DNA from: Lepidurus packardi
Taxonomy: Eukaryota > Arthropoda > Branchiopoda > Notostraca > Triopsidae
NCBI GenBank assembly: GCA_023053545.1
Contig: JAKZAN010000006.1
Span: 6,887,001-6,951,000 of the forward strand
Reading direction: 5' to 3'
Length of the DNA stretch: 64,000 nucleotides
Of this stretch, positions 1 to 63,220 are shown piece by piece. The position numbers were made by a program, and so were the translations under genes. The notes under the pieces are model-generated. The model was not told the DNA's origin. It worked only from the letters and a program-made list of their open reading frames with translations, and did not search any database. Position 1 is the stretch's first letter. The number at the start of each line of letters is the position of its first letter.

Positions 1-3000
1 TCTTGTCTTTATTTTTACTTATTTTTTTCCCAAGATGGAAACCCTACCGAAATTTCTGTCTTGTGTGACTTACGATCTCCGTTCTTCTTCCTCTGCAGCT
101 TCGTGCTTGTTGGGTTGCTTCATAAATGGCTTTAAAAAAGCAGGTTAGATGCTGTCGATTGTCGAACAGCGGTTTGTGGGGTTTGACGTCTTTTTTTGGG
201 CATTTTTTCGGCTTATAGCTGCATTCCGTGTCTTCAAGTCGTTAAAAGACAGGGCGGTGTAGAGGGTTGGTTTTTGGGTCCTAACGAAGAAATAGATAAA
301 AAAAGAGAGAGACTTTGTAGTTTTGCTGTACTGTATGGCAAAAGGACAAGGGGAACTGACCAAGCAAGAGTTTTAAGAATACTAAAAGAGACGTGTGGGG
401 ACGCCGTTGCGTGCTGCTAGACATGCCGGCCATCCGTTGACAATGTCGACGACTCCTCTCGCTAGCTGTTCTTGCTTGGACCCCCTTTCGACGTCGCGGC
501 GGTGCCATCAGCAGAACACGACATCTTAACCCGAAAACCTCCCCCGAAAAAAAGAAAAGTAGAGACGCTTAGAAGCTAGACAGTTTGGTAGATTGGACGA
601 GGTTTTTCCCCCAAATGGAAAAACACTCGAGTTGCGATTAAACCACTCAGCTCAGGATAACTACAGAATTACCTCTGTGGCACTTTCTCTCAAGGTTCCG
701 TATTCCCATAGTTACGTAAAATTACAATTTAATCTCTCTGAAAGCTCTATTTAAGGTTAGCCCTGCAAGGATTTGGCTCACTAGCAAAGTTTTGCTTCGT
801 AGAACGTTACAATTGTTGCTCGCAGCTCTATGTTTCAGAACGCGCTCTGTTTGTTACGCTTGACAGCTTATCTATTGGCCCTCAATTAGGGCGGTGTATA
901 ACGGACAAAATAAGTACTAACACAAAAAACTCCTAAATGTTTCCTTGCACTCGGCACGTCGAGCGTTTGTTAGATAAGAAAAGGGAACACAAGTAGACTG
1001 GGGGTTTCCCCAGGTAAATAGCTTGTTCACGTTCCCTATTTGGTGAAAGAAAGATGGTGGAATGAAAACCGTTAAAAAGATACCTTGTTTTAACCCCACT
1101 TTGAGTCTGTCTGTCTGCATTCTACTTAATTGTAGCCATTGTACGGATTCTACACTGTAGAGTCCTGTACATGGGGAAGATACCCGTCCAATCAGAGTGC
1201 GACTTCGACCCTGTTGGCAACAATGAAATCCTTTTCATTTTAGCGCGCTAACTAGAGTCGTACTTTGATTCAACGGGAATATTTCCTATGTACATTTTAT
1301 TATACAAAAATGTTCGTAAATTTAGAACAAACATGTTTGAATTTTCTAGTTGTAACGGGGTTTACCTTATTTCATTTGGAATAATACATATTGTAACAGT
1401 GAACTAACCTGCAAACTCTGTTTTTTATGTTGTAGTTAATAGTGTTACCCTATGTTTATTTAATATTTATGTTAAGGAATTTCTTTATTGGCATTCAAGG
1501 TAGACATTTTTTGCAGTGTAGGTACGTTCCATGTATCCGTTGATTGGTGTTAATGTGGAGGTGTGGTTTTCTTTTTTTTTGTCAGGTCTAAAGATCTAAG
1601 AAAGAAACGGAAACTCGACGAGGTAGAAAACAAGCACCTGCTTGTTTCTAGCACTCTTTAAGATACAGTACTGGCGGCATGGGAAGGGATAATTACTGTA
1701 CAGTTTACGTAACAACCCGCCCTTAGTTTTCTATCTCTTTTGTTACATCAGTTCCCAATCTTTTTATAGATCTCCTTCCCACAATTGCTTTTGTTTTTGT
1801 TCTCTTTTTATAGCTCTCGTAACCCAGCAGTCTCTGGCGGGGTTTCAGTTCAGGAAAACTTGCAAATGAGAAAATATATCTGTTCAATAGAGAAAACTCG
1901 CCTTCTCTGTCCACCTGTCATGGCGAAGATAATTAAGTTAGCAGAGCGTTTTACCCCTGCAAAAGCGAAAGAAAAATGCTTAGGAAAAATAGTATAGAAC
2001 TTCCAAGCTCCGCGAATGCGTTACAAAACCGTCCAAGGGATGATATGGGATTCTAAAAACGGGATGATATGTCAGAGAGGTAAAGGTAGGATTCTCGCGA
2101 GACTTGGCAACGGGAGCGAGTCGATAAGAGGTGCACAGAGTCGAGTCGAACACTAATTGGTGCATGGAGATCCCAGGAAAAAAAACCCATAACCTGTCTA
2201 AAACGACCATTGTAGATCACTAAGGGTTGGTTGCTCTTAGGGCAAACGCCAACACAAAAAGCACCAGACTCGGCATTAAATGAGTCAAAAGAGCACCTCT
2301 CTGTATTGCATAAACAATGCAATTATTGTTGAATGACATCCAGGGAATTACCTTCGGGGCTAATTACTTTCTCAAATAAAGGAGTTGAGTTGTCCATAAA
2401 ACAGTAGCACTTTGCCTCTCAGCTCATCATGGTGTATTTTTCAGCTTCCAACCCATTTGCATTGTTACTTTCGGAAGCTTTGAGTGCCATCTGATCCAGT
2501 CCAGAATAAAAGCGAACGTTACCCAAAAGTTCAGTCGGCATAGTTTAATTTCTTTGAGACGAAGCAGTAGGTTGTATGCAAGCAAGGAAACAACTTATTG
2601 GTAGATAACATACTTGGGAGGTAAAAAGTAAAAGAAACAAGAGGCGGATGAATACACCGATATTTGTTTATTTTATTGTTTGCGTTTGTTCTCCCCGTTG
2701 ATGTAAGTAATGCCGTCATCCATCAAAGTCAGGTCCCACTTGTGCTGGCGGTCCTGCCGTGCGGCTGCCACTTCGCTTTGCCCGGCCCTTAGCTCTATCT
2801 TGCTGATGTGCTTCTTTGGTAGCCAAGTTCTTTTTTTTCTTTTTATTCGTCTTGCTCAAAAGGGACAATTCGCGTTCGGGAAGAACCAAACCCAAGTCCA
2901 TTGCGGATGTTTTTAGATCGGTCAGTGTTCACGTTCACGTTCGCCACTCCACACAGAGAGAAAGAGATTGGACACATCGGCCAATCATCCTGATTTAATG

Positions 3001-6000
3001 ATGCCAGCTTGAGTCTGTGCCAAACGAGGCCAAGTCGCCATATTCCGCGGCCACAGCAGCTTTCTTTTGTTCCCTTACCCCCACCCTTTCTTCGTGTTAT
3101 TGCAGCGAGAATGGGAACCCATAGCAAAAAATTAAAAAATAGTTTGTTACTTATGTTTTACACTTCCGTTTCCCTCGTTTGAAAATGTCCCTAATCAGCC
3201 TCTTGAAGAATTATGGAATGTGGGCCTGGTACAGTTCACTGGTCCAATCTCTTTTCCTTTCAAGTGTCTTCACTTGTAAAGCTATAATGAGTTCTTAGAT
3301 TTTGGAGCGGAACTATTAAAACTCGATTTTTAAGATTAAAATAAGGTTATATGAGGGCGATAAGAAATAAAAAAATAAAACACTAAAACGATATCAAAAG
3401 TATTTGATAATAAAAAAATATTTAATAATATTAAATAAATATTAAAAAAAAAGAAGAAAAAAAGAACTTTAAGAAACAAAAAAATATATTTTAAATTACA
3501 TGTCCAACTGTGTAATGCTTGGGATTAATTGACAAGGATGAAGCCATATGATGTTTTTTGTAATACTTTCATGGGCTTTTTTCGGCGAAAGTCGTGACGG
3601 TAAAGCCCCTTTGGTATTATTGTTTGGGGGAAGAGGAGGTAGGCATACACGCATATTGGTCTGACCGAGGTTATGCTGCTTAACCTGCAATAATGGAATT
3701 GGCAGCAAAAGGTCTCTTGCCTTTTCTTCTGTGTACGTTAAGAGAGACAAAGGCGTGCAGCGTACGGGAAAACACAAGATAAAGGAAAAGGGAGGAGTGG
3801 GGTTGGAAACGAAGAGCCTTGCTTTGAGATTGAAGTGGAACTCCGCCAAGGAAGGTTTGGAAAGATGCTATTGTTTTGAAGAGGCTGATTGCTGCAAGGG
3901 GCACTAGCGAAAGACCGCCGTGCGAAGGGGGAGGGGCTTGTTGGGGCTAGCCGATTGTAGTCGGAACCGATTGACAGCACAAACGAAAATTCCAAGGCTT
4001 GCTGATTCTGCAATTCTGCAGTTCCACAACAGAGCTTTCACTCTTTTCACCCTGGGTGCGACACAATTTGGCTTCTATTAAGAAAAGGCAATAGGAATGA
4101 GTAGAAGCGTACATTTATCTCTCCCTTTTCAAACTTGGACCCGAACAACAAGCAAAAATAAAATTAAAAAAAATAGTGGTGGGTGCTTGCACCCAAACTT
4201 GGTTAAACTGGCGTCTCGCCAATGCTGCGTGTCGAGCTTTCAAATGGTAAATTAGATAAGAAAAAGTGCCTTGTAGCAAATTACGAAGTGTTAAATCATC
4301 TATTATCAGATCGTGTCGATAAAGTATTGTATTGGCAACAAAAGGGATACTTTTTTCTCGGGTTAAATGCTGTGTTAAGAAGAGAAACTTGCCAGGACGT
4401 CCCCGGCAAATTAGAAGCTGCTTTATTGCCTTTTGAGGGGGAAGATGGGAAATCTTTTGTGTTTTGGCGCACAAAAATAATAAAAAAAAATCGTAAAATA
4501 CCCCTGTTAGCTTTTATTGATCATTAACCGCACGAGTTTTGAGTTTGCGAAAAGTACATTATACCTTCCATTATGCACAGTACATTAGGAATGCCGTCGC
4601 TTATGGCTTCTTACAGTATGCATTTCATCCTTCGAGTGTTTGCAGAACTTTCACGGGACCAAGCGGAATTAATAATACTATGACAACGTTTTTCATTCAA
4701 CCGTTAAACGTGGCCCGGTGCATCGCTCCACATACGGTTCTGGGAGAGAACCCCCCCTGTTAGTTCACTTATCTACTGTGTAAAGTGTCCTGATCTAATT
4801 ATATTTCGGGTTAGCGGTACTAACGCGTTCCGCTGCTCCATGTGTGTGCGGGTTCTTGCCATCGACTGCGATGAGTGTGAGCTGTAGATTCGAGTGCTTT
4901 AGGTACGGTTTATCCCGCCATCCCGCTAATTTGTAAAGCTCACTTCCAAAATCCAAACAAAAATACAATAAAATTAAAAACGTAAAAAAACAGAACAAAA
5001 AAAAAACACCACAAAGTGGGAAGCACACTTGAGAAATCTTGAGATCGTAAACGTCGAAGGCATAATTTAAAACATGGTCCGGGGGGAAAGGGCAGTCCTT
5101 GTACGCTTAACAGCAACAGCGCATTTGCATTAAACTAATTAAAAAGAGCCGGGGTGTGTAATAATGTATGGTAAGGTTGGAGGAAGGATGGGATGGGATA
5201 TTTTCAAACCTAAGCAAAAAGGAGTTGGGCAGGATTTGCTTAGCCCAGCTTAGCCCTCGCCACCATGTCTTTGTCTTTGCCTTGCTAGTTACAGAACCGA
5301 GTGAATAAACATGGCTAACAAGATATGGCTTTACACATGTCGCCAAAATCGTTCGAAAACTATTTAGCTTGCCTTTCGGGGTCAACGTTTAATTAAAGGA
5401 AGAGGCAGAAGGATTGGAGAGAAGCTGTAATGATTAAGGGGGACTAAGGGTGAGGGAGGAAAATTTAGAAAGGTCAATTGTGTATCAATATTTTACTAGA
5501 TCCTCTTACTGACTTTTACGATCGGTGTGGGTTACCGGGACCATTACCAGTGGAGCAAAAGCAGGAGTGGCTCATTAAAAAAATTTCCGGCTGCTTGATA
5601 AGTGATAACGAGCTTTTTTTGGGCTGTTTTTTTGGTGGTTGACGTCGGTTCAATGCGGGATAAAAAAGAAAGAAAATGAAACACGGGATTCTTGGGAACT
5701 TGCGTGATAGGAAAGCCCCTAGTGAAGGCGAACTTTCCGTATGATCTATGTGCAGAACGTGGAATCATCTTTTTTAAAGATATATTTTATCGTTTTCTAA
5801 TGGGAAGACGCTACACAGCCGACTTCGACTTGCAGTCTAAGCTTCTGGGCTTTTTTTCCCCATCTCGTTTTCATTTTTTGTGAATTTTTTTGGCTATTCG
5901 TAACACAAGCTAGAGGGGGGATTTCATAACTTTCCATCTTTTATGAAAAAGTTTTGTTTCCTGAAAGACAACATGAGCTAATGAGCTCTTACGAGGTGCT

Positions 6001-7319
6001 CTCCCTCTCTTCTCCTTCCTCCCCAGCTTCCCTGGGGAAAAGAAAGAGAGGAGATACCTGGAAGAAGCAAAAAATAAGACCAAGTTTAGGTAACAGAACT
6101 TGATCTGCCTAATGCACGGATCTTTTTCTCTTTGCCGTTTGCCCATGTTTGAAAGCAGCCAGAGGGGGCGGTCTTGTTCAAGTTTAATCAAGAGTTTTTC
6201 TGGTTAGTTATTATCTATCCCCTGACTTTTGCAAGCTGCCGATACATTGTATGTGTCGGCTGGAGGGCAACTAATAAGCACAAAAGCAAATTGAGAGGCT
6301 TTTTGCTTTGGGAGCCCCAGATTCTTACACAGTGATTGCTCGATAATGAGGATGTAATGATGTAGAGAAATGTCCAGAGAAATATACTCAAGCTCCCATT
6401 CCCTTCATCGCCTGGAACGATTTCCTGTTTCCGCCCTAAAGGGGACTAGAAATGCGTGATATAGTACAATGGAGTGCTTTCTTCTTTCTCCTGAAAGTTT
6501 GGCTTTCATTTTTCACTTGAGCTGGGGATGCTTGTAATCTCCTGTTTGTCTGACATAAAACGCTGTAAAAGAGCATAACATTTCTATTTATATATAGAAA
6601 TACACTAGATGACGCTTATTGTGATCACTATTGATTAGAATCAGCCGCTTTATAGAATCAAAAAGGACCGATTCCTAATGATAAAATTCACAGCATTTTA
6701 ATCGGTTATTAGGATCACACTTTTGGATATTAGAATCAATTTCAAAAGAATCTTCACATGTACAGTGACGAAGATACATTAGGGATTGCTACATGAACTT
6801 TGTATATTGACCAATGACATTGCTTTTACGTCGTTTTGACCAACCTTGTTTCCAGCCTACTACTACGCTTAGGGGAAATCCCTTCTGAACTCCCCAGTCA
6901 ATTAAATGGGAAGGTTATTCAGTTGAATCCTCAGTTCCTTTAACTGACTGGGAAAATTAGAAGGGATAGTGTCGAGAACCCTACCTAAGCGTAGAAATAA
7001 GTTTCAAAGGCGCAGTGTTAGTTGTGTTTTAGACGTGTGGTTATGGAAAAATGGCAACGAGCAAGAACAGGGTTGATGTCATGATATAATACTAAATAAA
7101 TATAACACCATATATCTAAGTATTTGTAATTTTTGGGGCCTCATGTAACGAAATTTATCATCCTAACCATTGCTTTTAACTACCCAGTGTCAGGTTATAA
7201 TGTTGTAGTTCTTTAAAGGGGTTTTCTAATATTGTCTTTTTATGTTTCATCAAGGATCCCACAAAAGAAAAGCTACTAAGTTTTTTTTTTCTTTTGTTGG
7301 TCCGTTTTGGATGTTTTAG
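1..7319. other. Noncoding flank or first intron 5' of teneurin exon 1
   Basis: No open frame here looks like protein on either strand. The longest, around 4115-4527, overlap each other on opposite strands in low-complexity sequence. The stretch contains an A/T-rich patch at about 3350-3500 and an imperfect fold-back at 6863-6994. Because a strong 3' splice acceptor sits at 7318-7319, at least the right part is probably an intron behind a 5'-UTR exon, or outron sequence if the mRNA is trans-spliced. I could not place a promoter. Confidence 0.5.
6863..6994. repeat. Imperfect fold-back element
   Basis: The ends are inverted copies of each other: CTACGCTTAGG at 6863 against CCTAAGCGTAG ending at 6994. 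Internal inverted blocks ATCCCTTCT/AGAAGGGAT and CCCAGTCA/TGACTGGG lie between them. The length is about 132 bp with no coding capacity. It could be a small MITE or a structured noncoding segment. Confidence 0.6.
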
Positions 7320-7346
7320 GTGGTATAAGCATGGAGTAAGAAGAGA
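7318..7346 (+). promoter_or_regulatory. Acceptor and short 5' leader with a 2-codon upstream ORF
   Basis: A pyrimidine-rich tract ends in an AG at 7318-7319, only 27 bases before the teneurin start codon. Within this leader an ATG at 7331 is followed by one codon and TAA (7331-7339), a minimal upstream ORF. The main ATG has A at -3 and G at +4, a good initiation context, which supports the chosen start. Confidence 0.6.
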
Positions 7347-58909
<51,563 letters not shown>

Positions 58910-59776
58910 AAGAGTTTTTACATTGACCGATGATTGTCATTTAAAATCTTAATGGTTTGGAGCGAACCAAGAAAAAAATAATGGTATACACTTTTGGCTT
59001 CGGTTTCTGCTCTCCGGTTTTTAAGGTGACTCGTGTGTGGTGTTAAGTTTTATCTCACTATGCTCTGTGATACGTGCCAAACTTGCAGTGCCCTCTTAGC
59101 CGATGTCGCGATGTTGACAAAAATAGTAATTGCGAAAGAGAAAAGACACAAAAAAGGCTCATGAACTAGCATGTTCGTTCTTTTCAAAAGAAATTATTCT
59201 ATAATAGCTTTCTATATTAGTGATTGGCTTCAACTTTTGTTTGGCTCTCCATAATTATAAGAAAGTGCTTGTTCATGACCCCCACCAGGACAGTTCTGTG
59301 TCTCGGGTCCTGTTCGTCTCCATACCATGCCCTTATTGCGAGAACCAGTCATTTACAAGTGCAGTCCAGTGCATATTGTTCTTATTTGTCATGTAATTAT
59401 CAATCTCTACAAATCTTAATTGCCCACAGCCTAATTGACGGAAATCATGTTTTATGACATGGAAGGAAGTGACATTGGAATTTAATACACTAAGACCAGT
59501 CAAAAACTCAAGCCTAAAAGACACTTGGAAGTTAGCCAAAACAAAAATGCTGAAAACTGTTCTTTTTTATGAGCATTGTATAAATTGTATTCCATATTAA
59601 ATTTTCTAAATGCTCTAAAACTTCTTTTGGTCTAAGCAACGGAAAAGCATTATGATTGGTCAATTTGCAGAATCCATGTAGCGACCAATAAGTTCGTTAC
59701 TGTACACCCTGAAGCACCCGTCAGTAAAGTAAAGCTTTATAACATAGTGATTTTAAAGATTACCAGTCGGATTAAG
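58910..59776 (+). other. Teneurin 3'-UTR and intergenic spacer
   Basis: No AATAAA follows the stop closely. The first plausible poly(A) signal is ATTAAA at 59596-59601, about 690 bases downstream, which would give a 3'-UTR of roughly 0.7 kb. No other feature recognised. Confidence 0.4.
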
Positions 59777-61123
59777 TGTTATATTCGAAAACCTCGAAAC
59801 AATTCAAGCGCGCCTTTAAAGTGTTAAATGCCTCTTTCCCATTAACCGTGTTCATCGAACTTCAGCCTGGCACTTCATCATCCATTGAACAAATTACATC
59901 AATATTAAATTTCTCTTTTTTGACTAGAGCGTTGCTTCATGGGGGTCCATTGGTCAGCTTTCTTCAACTCCGTGGTGTTTTCAAGATTGTCTGCCGAAGC
60001 CAAAGTCAACTTTTGGAAGTAAAAGGGTTGGCGAGATCAAGGTAAGAGAACATTTTTCTTTCCTAAAGTCGTTGGTTAATACATAAAAGTTTAATTCGGG
60101 GGATTTTGATGAATTTTCCTTCTATTGTTTTACATTTTTTATGAAGTGCTGCAATTTCAAACTACACATTTTCTATTTTCGTTGAATTTCATTGCTAAGA
60201 TGACGAATTTTATAGAAAATTAATGAGATTCACAAAGTGTTTTTGGTTGCAAAGAAAATATCAGTTTAAAGGTTTAGTTTTGACTCGTTTGTACACATTT
60301 GCGACTGTTTTTTTTTACTTTACGTTTCGTTGCAGGACCTTTGGTAACGTTGTCCAAATAAAGTGGGTGGAAGGTGGAGAAAGGGGGAGGATAATTTCGC
60401 AACACAATTGGGTGTTGCGAAGTTCATACGATGTACCGAAGCGAAAACAGGAAGAAGTGAGCTCGACTTGGCCAACGTCTTAAACGTGTACAACTTGTGT
60501 TGTTGTTTTTTATTGCCACCGGAAGTCTACAAACGAGAATCTGGACAAGTTCTATCCTTCTGAAAAGTGAAGTGGCTTTTCATTTTCATGAAGTTTTCTG
60601 TTTTCACATTCGCTTTGGAATGCTTCCTGTACGGATGTGTTTGTGGGCCTTTACACTTATTTGTAAGTTTTAAACATTTTGTTAATGAATTGCTTTCATG
60701 CGTACTGATATTTTTTCTCTTTTCTTATAGTTTTCGGTGGCGAAATGAAGGTGAAGAGGAACACGCTTTCCTGTGCCAATACGTCAACTTCTCCTAATGA
60801 AGCTGATTTCAGTTTAAAGGTCTTGGGGAGCTTAGGAGTGATGGTATAATAACACTTTAAATTACATTTATAAGTTTGCAATACCTATTATTTCTCAATA
60901 GGTAAGCAAAGGGAAGCCCATTTTGAAGTCAGTCGAAGATCGATCACAAGATTTCGTAGCCATTTCCAAAGGACAACAAGAAGCAGATTTGCATGCAGTT
61001 TGGATTGTTCAGTTTTCTTTTACCAAGATTGTACTACGACCAAGATTAGCAGACCAAGATCTTTCGTTGGATTGTGCAGCTCTTTTGCTAGAAGAATTTT
61101 TTCTAAATACGGAACTGCACTAA
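59777..61123 (+). CDS. Possible multi-exon gene of unknown function
   Basis: Parts that look spliced: an open segment 59777-60041 (88 codons, no ATG in frame, GTAAGA donor), joining in phase 2 to 60336 (TTGCAG acceptor; TFGNVVQIKWVEGGERGR..); an open frame to 60662 ending in phase 1 at GTAAGT; 60731-60843 (TATAG acceptor, phase 0 out); and 60902-61123, ending ..LLLEEFFLNTELH and TAA. The last three join cleanly, but the frame of the 60336 segment runs into a stop at 60481-60483, and I could not connect it to the later exons. No known domain was recognised. It is either a fast-evolving gene with misjudged splice sites or a decayed one. Confidence 0.35.
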
Positions 61124-62316
61124 TCTCTTGGTAATATAATCTGCCATGTGTTTATATTAATTTCAGACCTAATATATTTAGCTTGGGTGCTGTTTAATGT
61201 TCGTGGCTTTCTGCTTTGGGTATGGAGAAGGTATGGAGACTAGTGACGAACTACCCTACATAATATTCCTTGCTGCTTTCACGAACCAATTCACCTTCTG
61301 ACTGTGAATCTGGTGGTTGTATGCAGTTTTGTGCAAATCAGGCTTAAAACTCTTTCGTCAGTTATTTAATAAATTCAAGAATTTATTATTTAAATGTTGG
61401 GTTTACATTCCATTTGTTAGCCCTTCCAACTGTGGTTGCCGTACTTCAAGGCAAGATTGCCACATTGGATGGGTCCCGATGTTCAGCATAACAGCTTTTG
61501 AGTTCGACTTTGTGTATTATTGTATACGGTTCCAGAATTGAGGAGATTTTTGTAACTCTTGTTTTCCCAATTTTTCACTTTTCTTATCAAACTTATTCCT
61601 CCCAACATTACTGTAGCGATATGTTTCCAAATCAGCTGGCATTTCTGTACTGTGACTTTTCTTAGCTCGAAAAATTAGATTAAAGAATCATGCAAATGAA
61701 ATGTTTGACTCCCCCGAAATACCTTATTTGCTTATTTGTTGTACCAAAACTTTCCGCGTAAAATTTAGTTTCCCAAAATGTCTTATTTGTTGTACGATTC
61801 TAATTTTTTAAATAAAAGCAAAATTTTAGAAATTTTTCGAGGTTTCTTAAAAAATCCTCTAAACTTGGTCTGGCCTTTTGAAAAAAGGATGTAATTGTGT
61901 ACGGATTGACGTAATTTATGTAAGGATTGACATTGTTTAAATGAAAGCAAAATTTGGGTAATTTTTCGAAATTTTTTGCAAATCTGCTAGAATCGGGTGT
62001 GGCCTCTAGGGAAAAGACGAATCCTATTGGTCGATTGAACAAAAAAAGGGGCGTGGCTCCTTTTCGATCTGGAAAAGCTTTTTCAGGGCTTTTCTCCATA
62101 AGGAATAATGCTGTATCAAGGGGGTCCCCTTCAAAAATCGGGAAAAATTGAGAGCCTCGCCCCTTTTCCCTGTTCCCAACTCCCCTGCTCGGTTTCCTAT
62201 CCCCGATATTCGAGGTGTGATGCCGAAGCTTCACTATATCGAATATGGTTATAGGAACCTTGCCGGGGCATCAGGTACCGAGAAGTAAATATTTCGTTTT
62301 TTCAACGAAATATATT
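61124..62316. other. Intergenic, with a diverged tandem repeat at 61810-62021
   Basis: Two copies (61810-61890 and 61938-62021) share AAGCAAAATTT, AATTTTTCGA and TGGCC blocks, with duplicated GGATTGAC between them. On the - strand a frame of 144 codons (62234-61800) spans both, so the repeat also appears at protein level (KFCFHLNN / KFCFYLKN). No ATG-proximal signal or known domain, so I do not call a gene. Confidence 0.5.
62290..62312. repeat. Small hairpin beside the tRNA-like sequence
   Basis: TATTTCGTT (62290-62298) and AACGAAATA (62304-62312) are exact inverted copies around a 5-base loop. On the - strand it follows the 3' end of the tRNA-like element by a few bases. Confidence 0.7.
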
Positions 62317-62385
62317 GCCTCGACCGGGTTTCGAACCCATAACCTCTCGCTTGAAAGGCTTGTGCCTTATCCACTTGGTCTCACG
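62317..62385 (-). pseudogene. tRNA-like sequence (degenerate tRNA or tRNA-derived SINE head)
   Basis: On the - strand it has an A-box-like AAGTGGATAAGGC and a perfect B box, GGTTCGAAACCC, at normal spacing, with a TTC in the anticodon-loop position (CTTTCAA). The anticodon stem has two mismatches, and the two acceptor halves do not pair. A functional tRNA is therefore unlikely; a tRNA pseudogene or the head of a SINE is more likely. Confidence 0.5.
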
Positions 62386-62595
62386 CTTATATTGACAAGG
62401 TGTTAAAACTTCTATAAATTCAGTATATATAGTAAGCCGGTGTACAGTATATGTAGATAGTGATCTATCTTATGTTCGATTTATAAAACTATGACGGCAC
62501 GCCTATGGCCTTTGGATAAAGTTTTTCGAATTTAAAGGTTTCGGACCGACTTTCTCAGTCCCAAGAGTAGATGCAGGTAAAAGGTAGTTCAAAAA

Positions 62596-62719
62596 AGGTA
62601 ACGAGTCGTTACCTATTGGCTTTGGCTTTGTAAACAGTCGTTACCGACAGTCGTTGTAAAAAGTCGTTACCATTGGCTTTGTAAACCGTCGTTACTAACG
62701 ACGGTTTACAAAGCCAATG
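62596..62719. repeat. Nested palindromes built from a GTCGTTAC / TTGGCTTTGTAAAC unit
   Basis: CATTGGCTTTGTAAACCGTC with GTTA (62671-62694) is followed, after a single C, by its exact reverse complement (62696-62719): a 24-bp perfect palindrome. Upstream, AGGTAACGA/TCGTTACCT is another perfect palindrome (62596-62614). The unit recurs in direct orientation between them (TTGGCTTTGTAAACAGTCG near 62623). Confidence 0.85.
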
Positions 62720-63220
62720 CAGGTCGGATCTTGTGGCAGTCCAAAAACTTCCCAGAGTACACGAGCATTGGCCGCCAGTCTCCCGCTTTGGAAATGTTTT
62801 GTTCTCTTCTCGAACCATTTTTATATTGCATTAGGAATACTAATTAGGAGTGCCTATCTTGCGGGGGCACGGAATCTGTGAATCCTTTCTTTCCAGTTCT
62901 TTCGCCCCCGCATAACATCCTGAGACCAAGAAAGTCGGTCCCAAAGCCTTTACGTTGGAAGACACCATTGTTATCCTCCTGTGTAAACCTATATACTGTG
63001 CATTACTATACTTGAATCTCCTATCCGAATAGTAATTTTGTATTTAAAGCTGTACAAAAAACACAAATCATAACTTGGTTTGGTCGCTGCATTTCCTTTT
63101 TAGACAGCAATTCCACAATGCCGTGGGACTTTTCGCTTCTCTCAAAATAAATACACTTAAAAGCGAACCCGCACGCATGTCCTCGCACTTACATGGTACA
63201 TTACATTACAGTTTCCTTGT

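Noticed and set aside
4115-4527. Overlapping frames of 119 (-) and 101 (+) codons
   Set aside because: They lie on opposite strands of the same sequence, have no domain or splice context, and cannot both be real. Likely chance.
59777-61123. Assignment to a checkpoint-clamp (RAD9/RAD1/HUS1) type protein
   Set aside because: A few local resemblances were noticed, but no continuous pattern could be matched, so no family is claimed.
62609-62818. 69-codon frame on the - strand with repeated VTTVYKA motif
   Set aside because: The repeat is a by-product of the palindromic GTCGTTAC/TTTGTAAAC array, so there is no evidence of coding.
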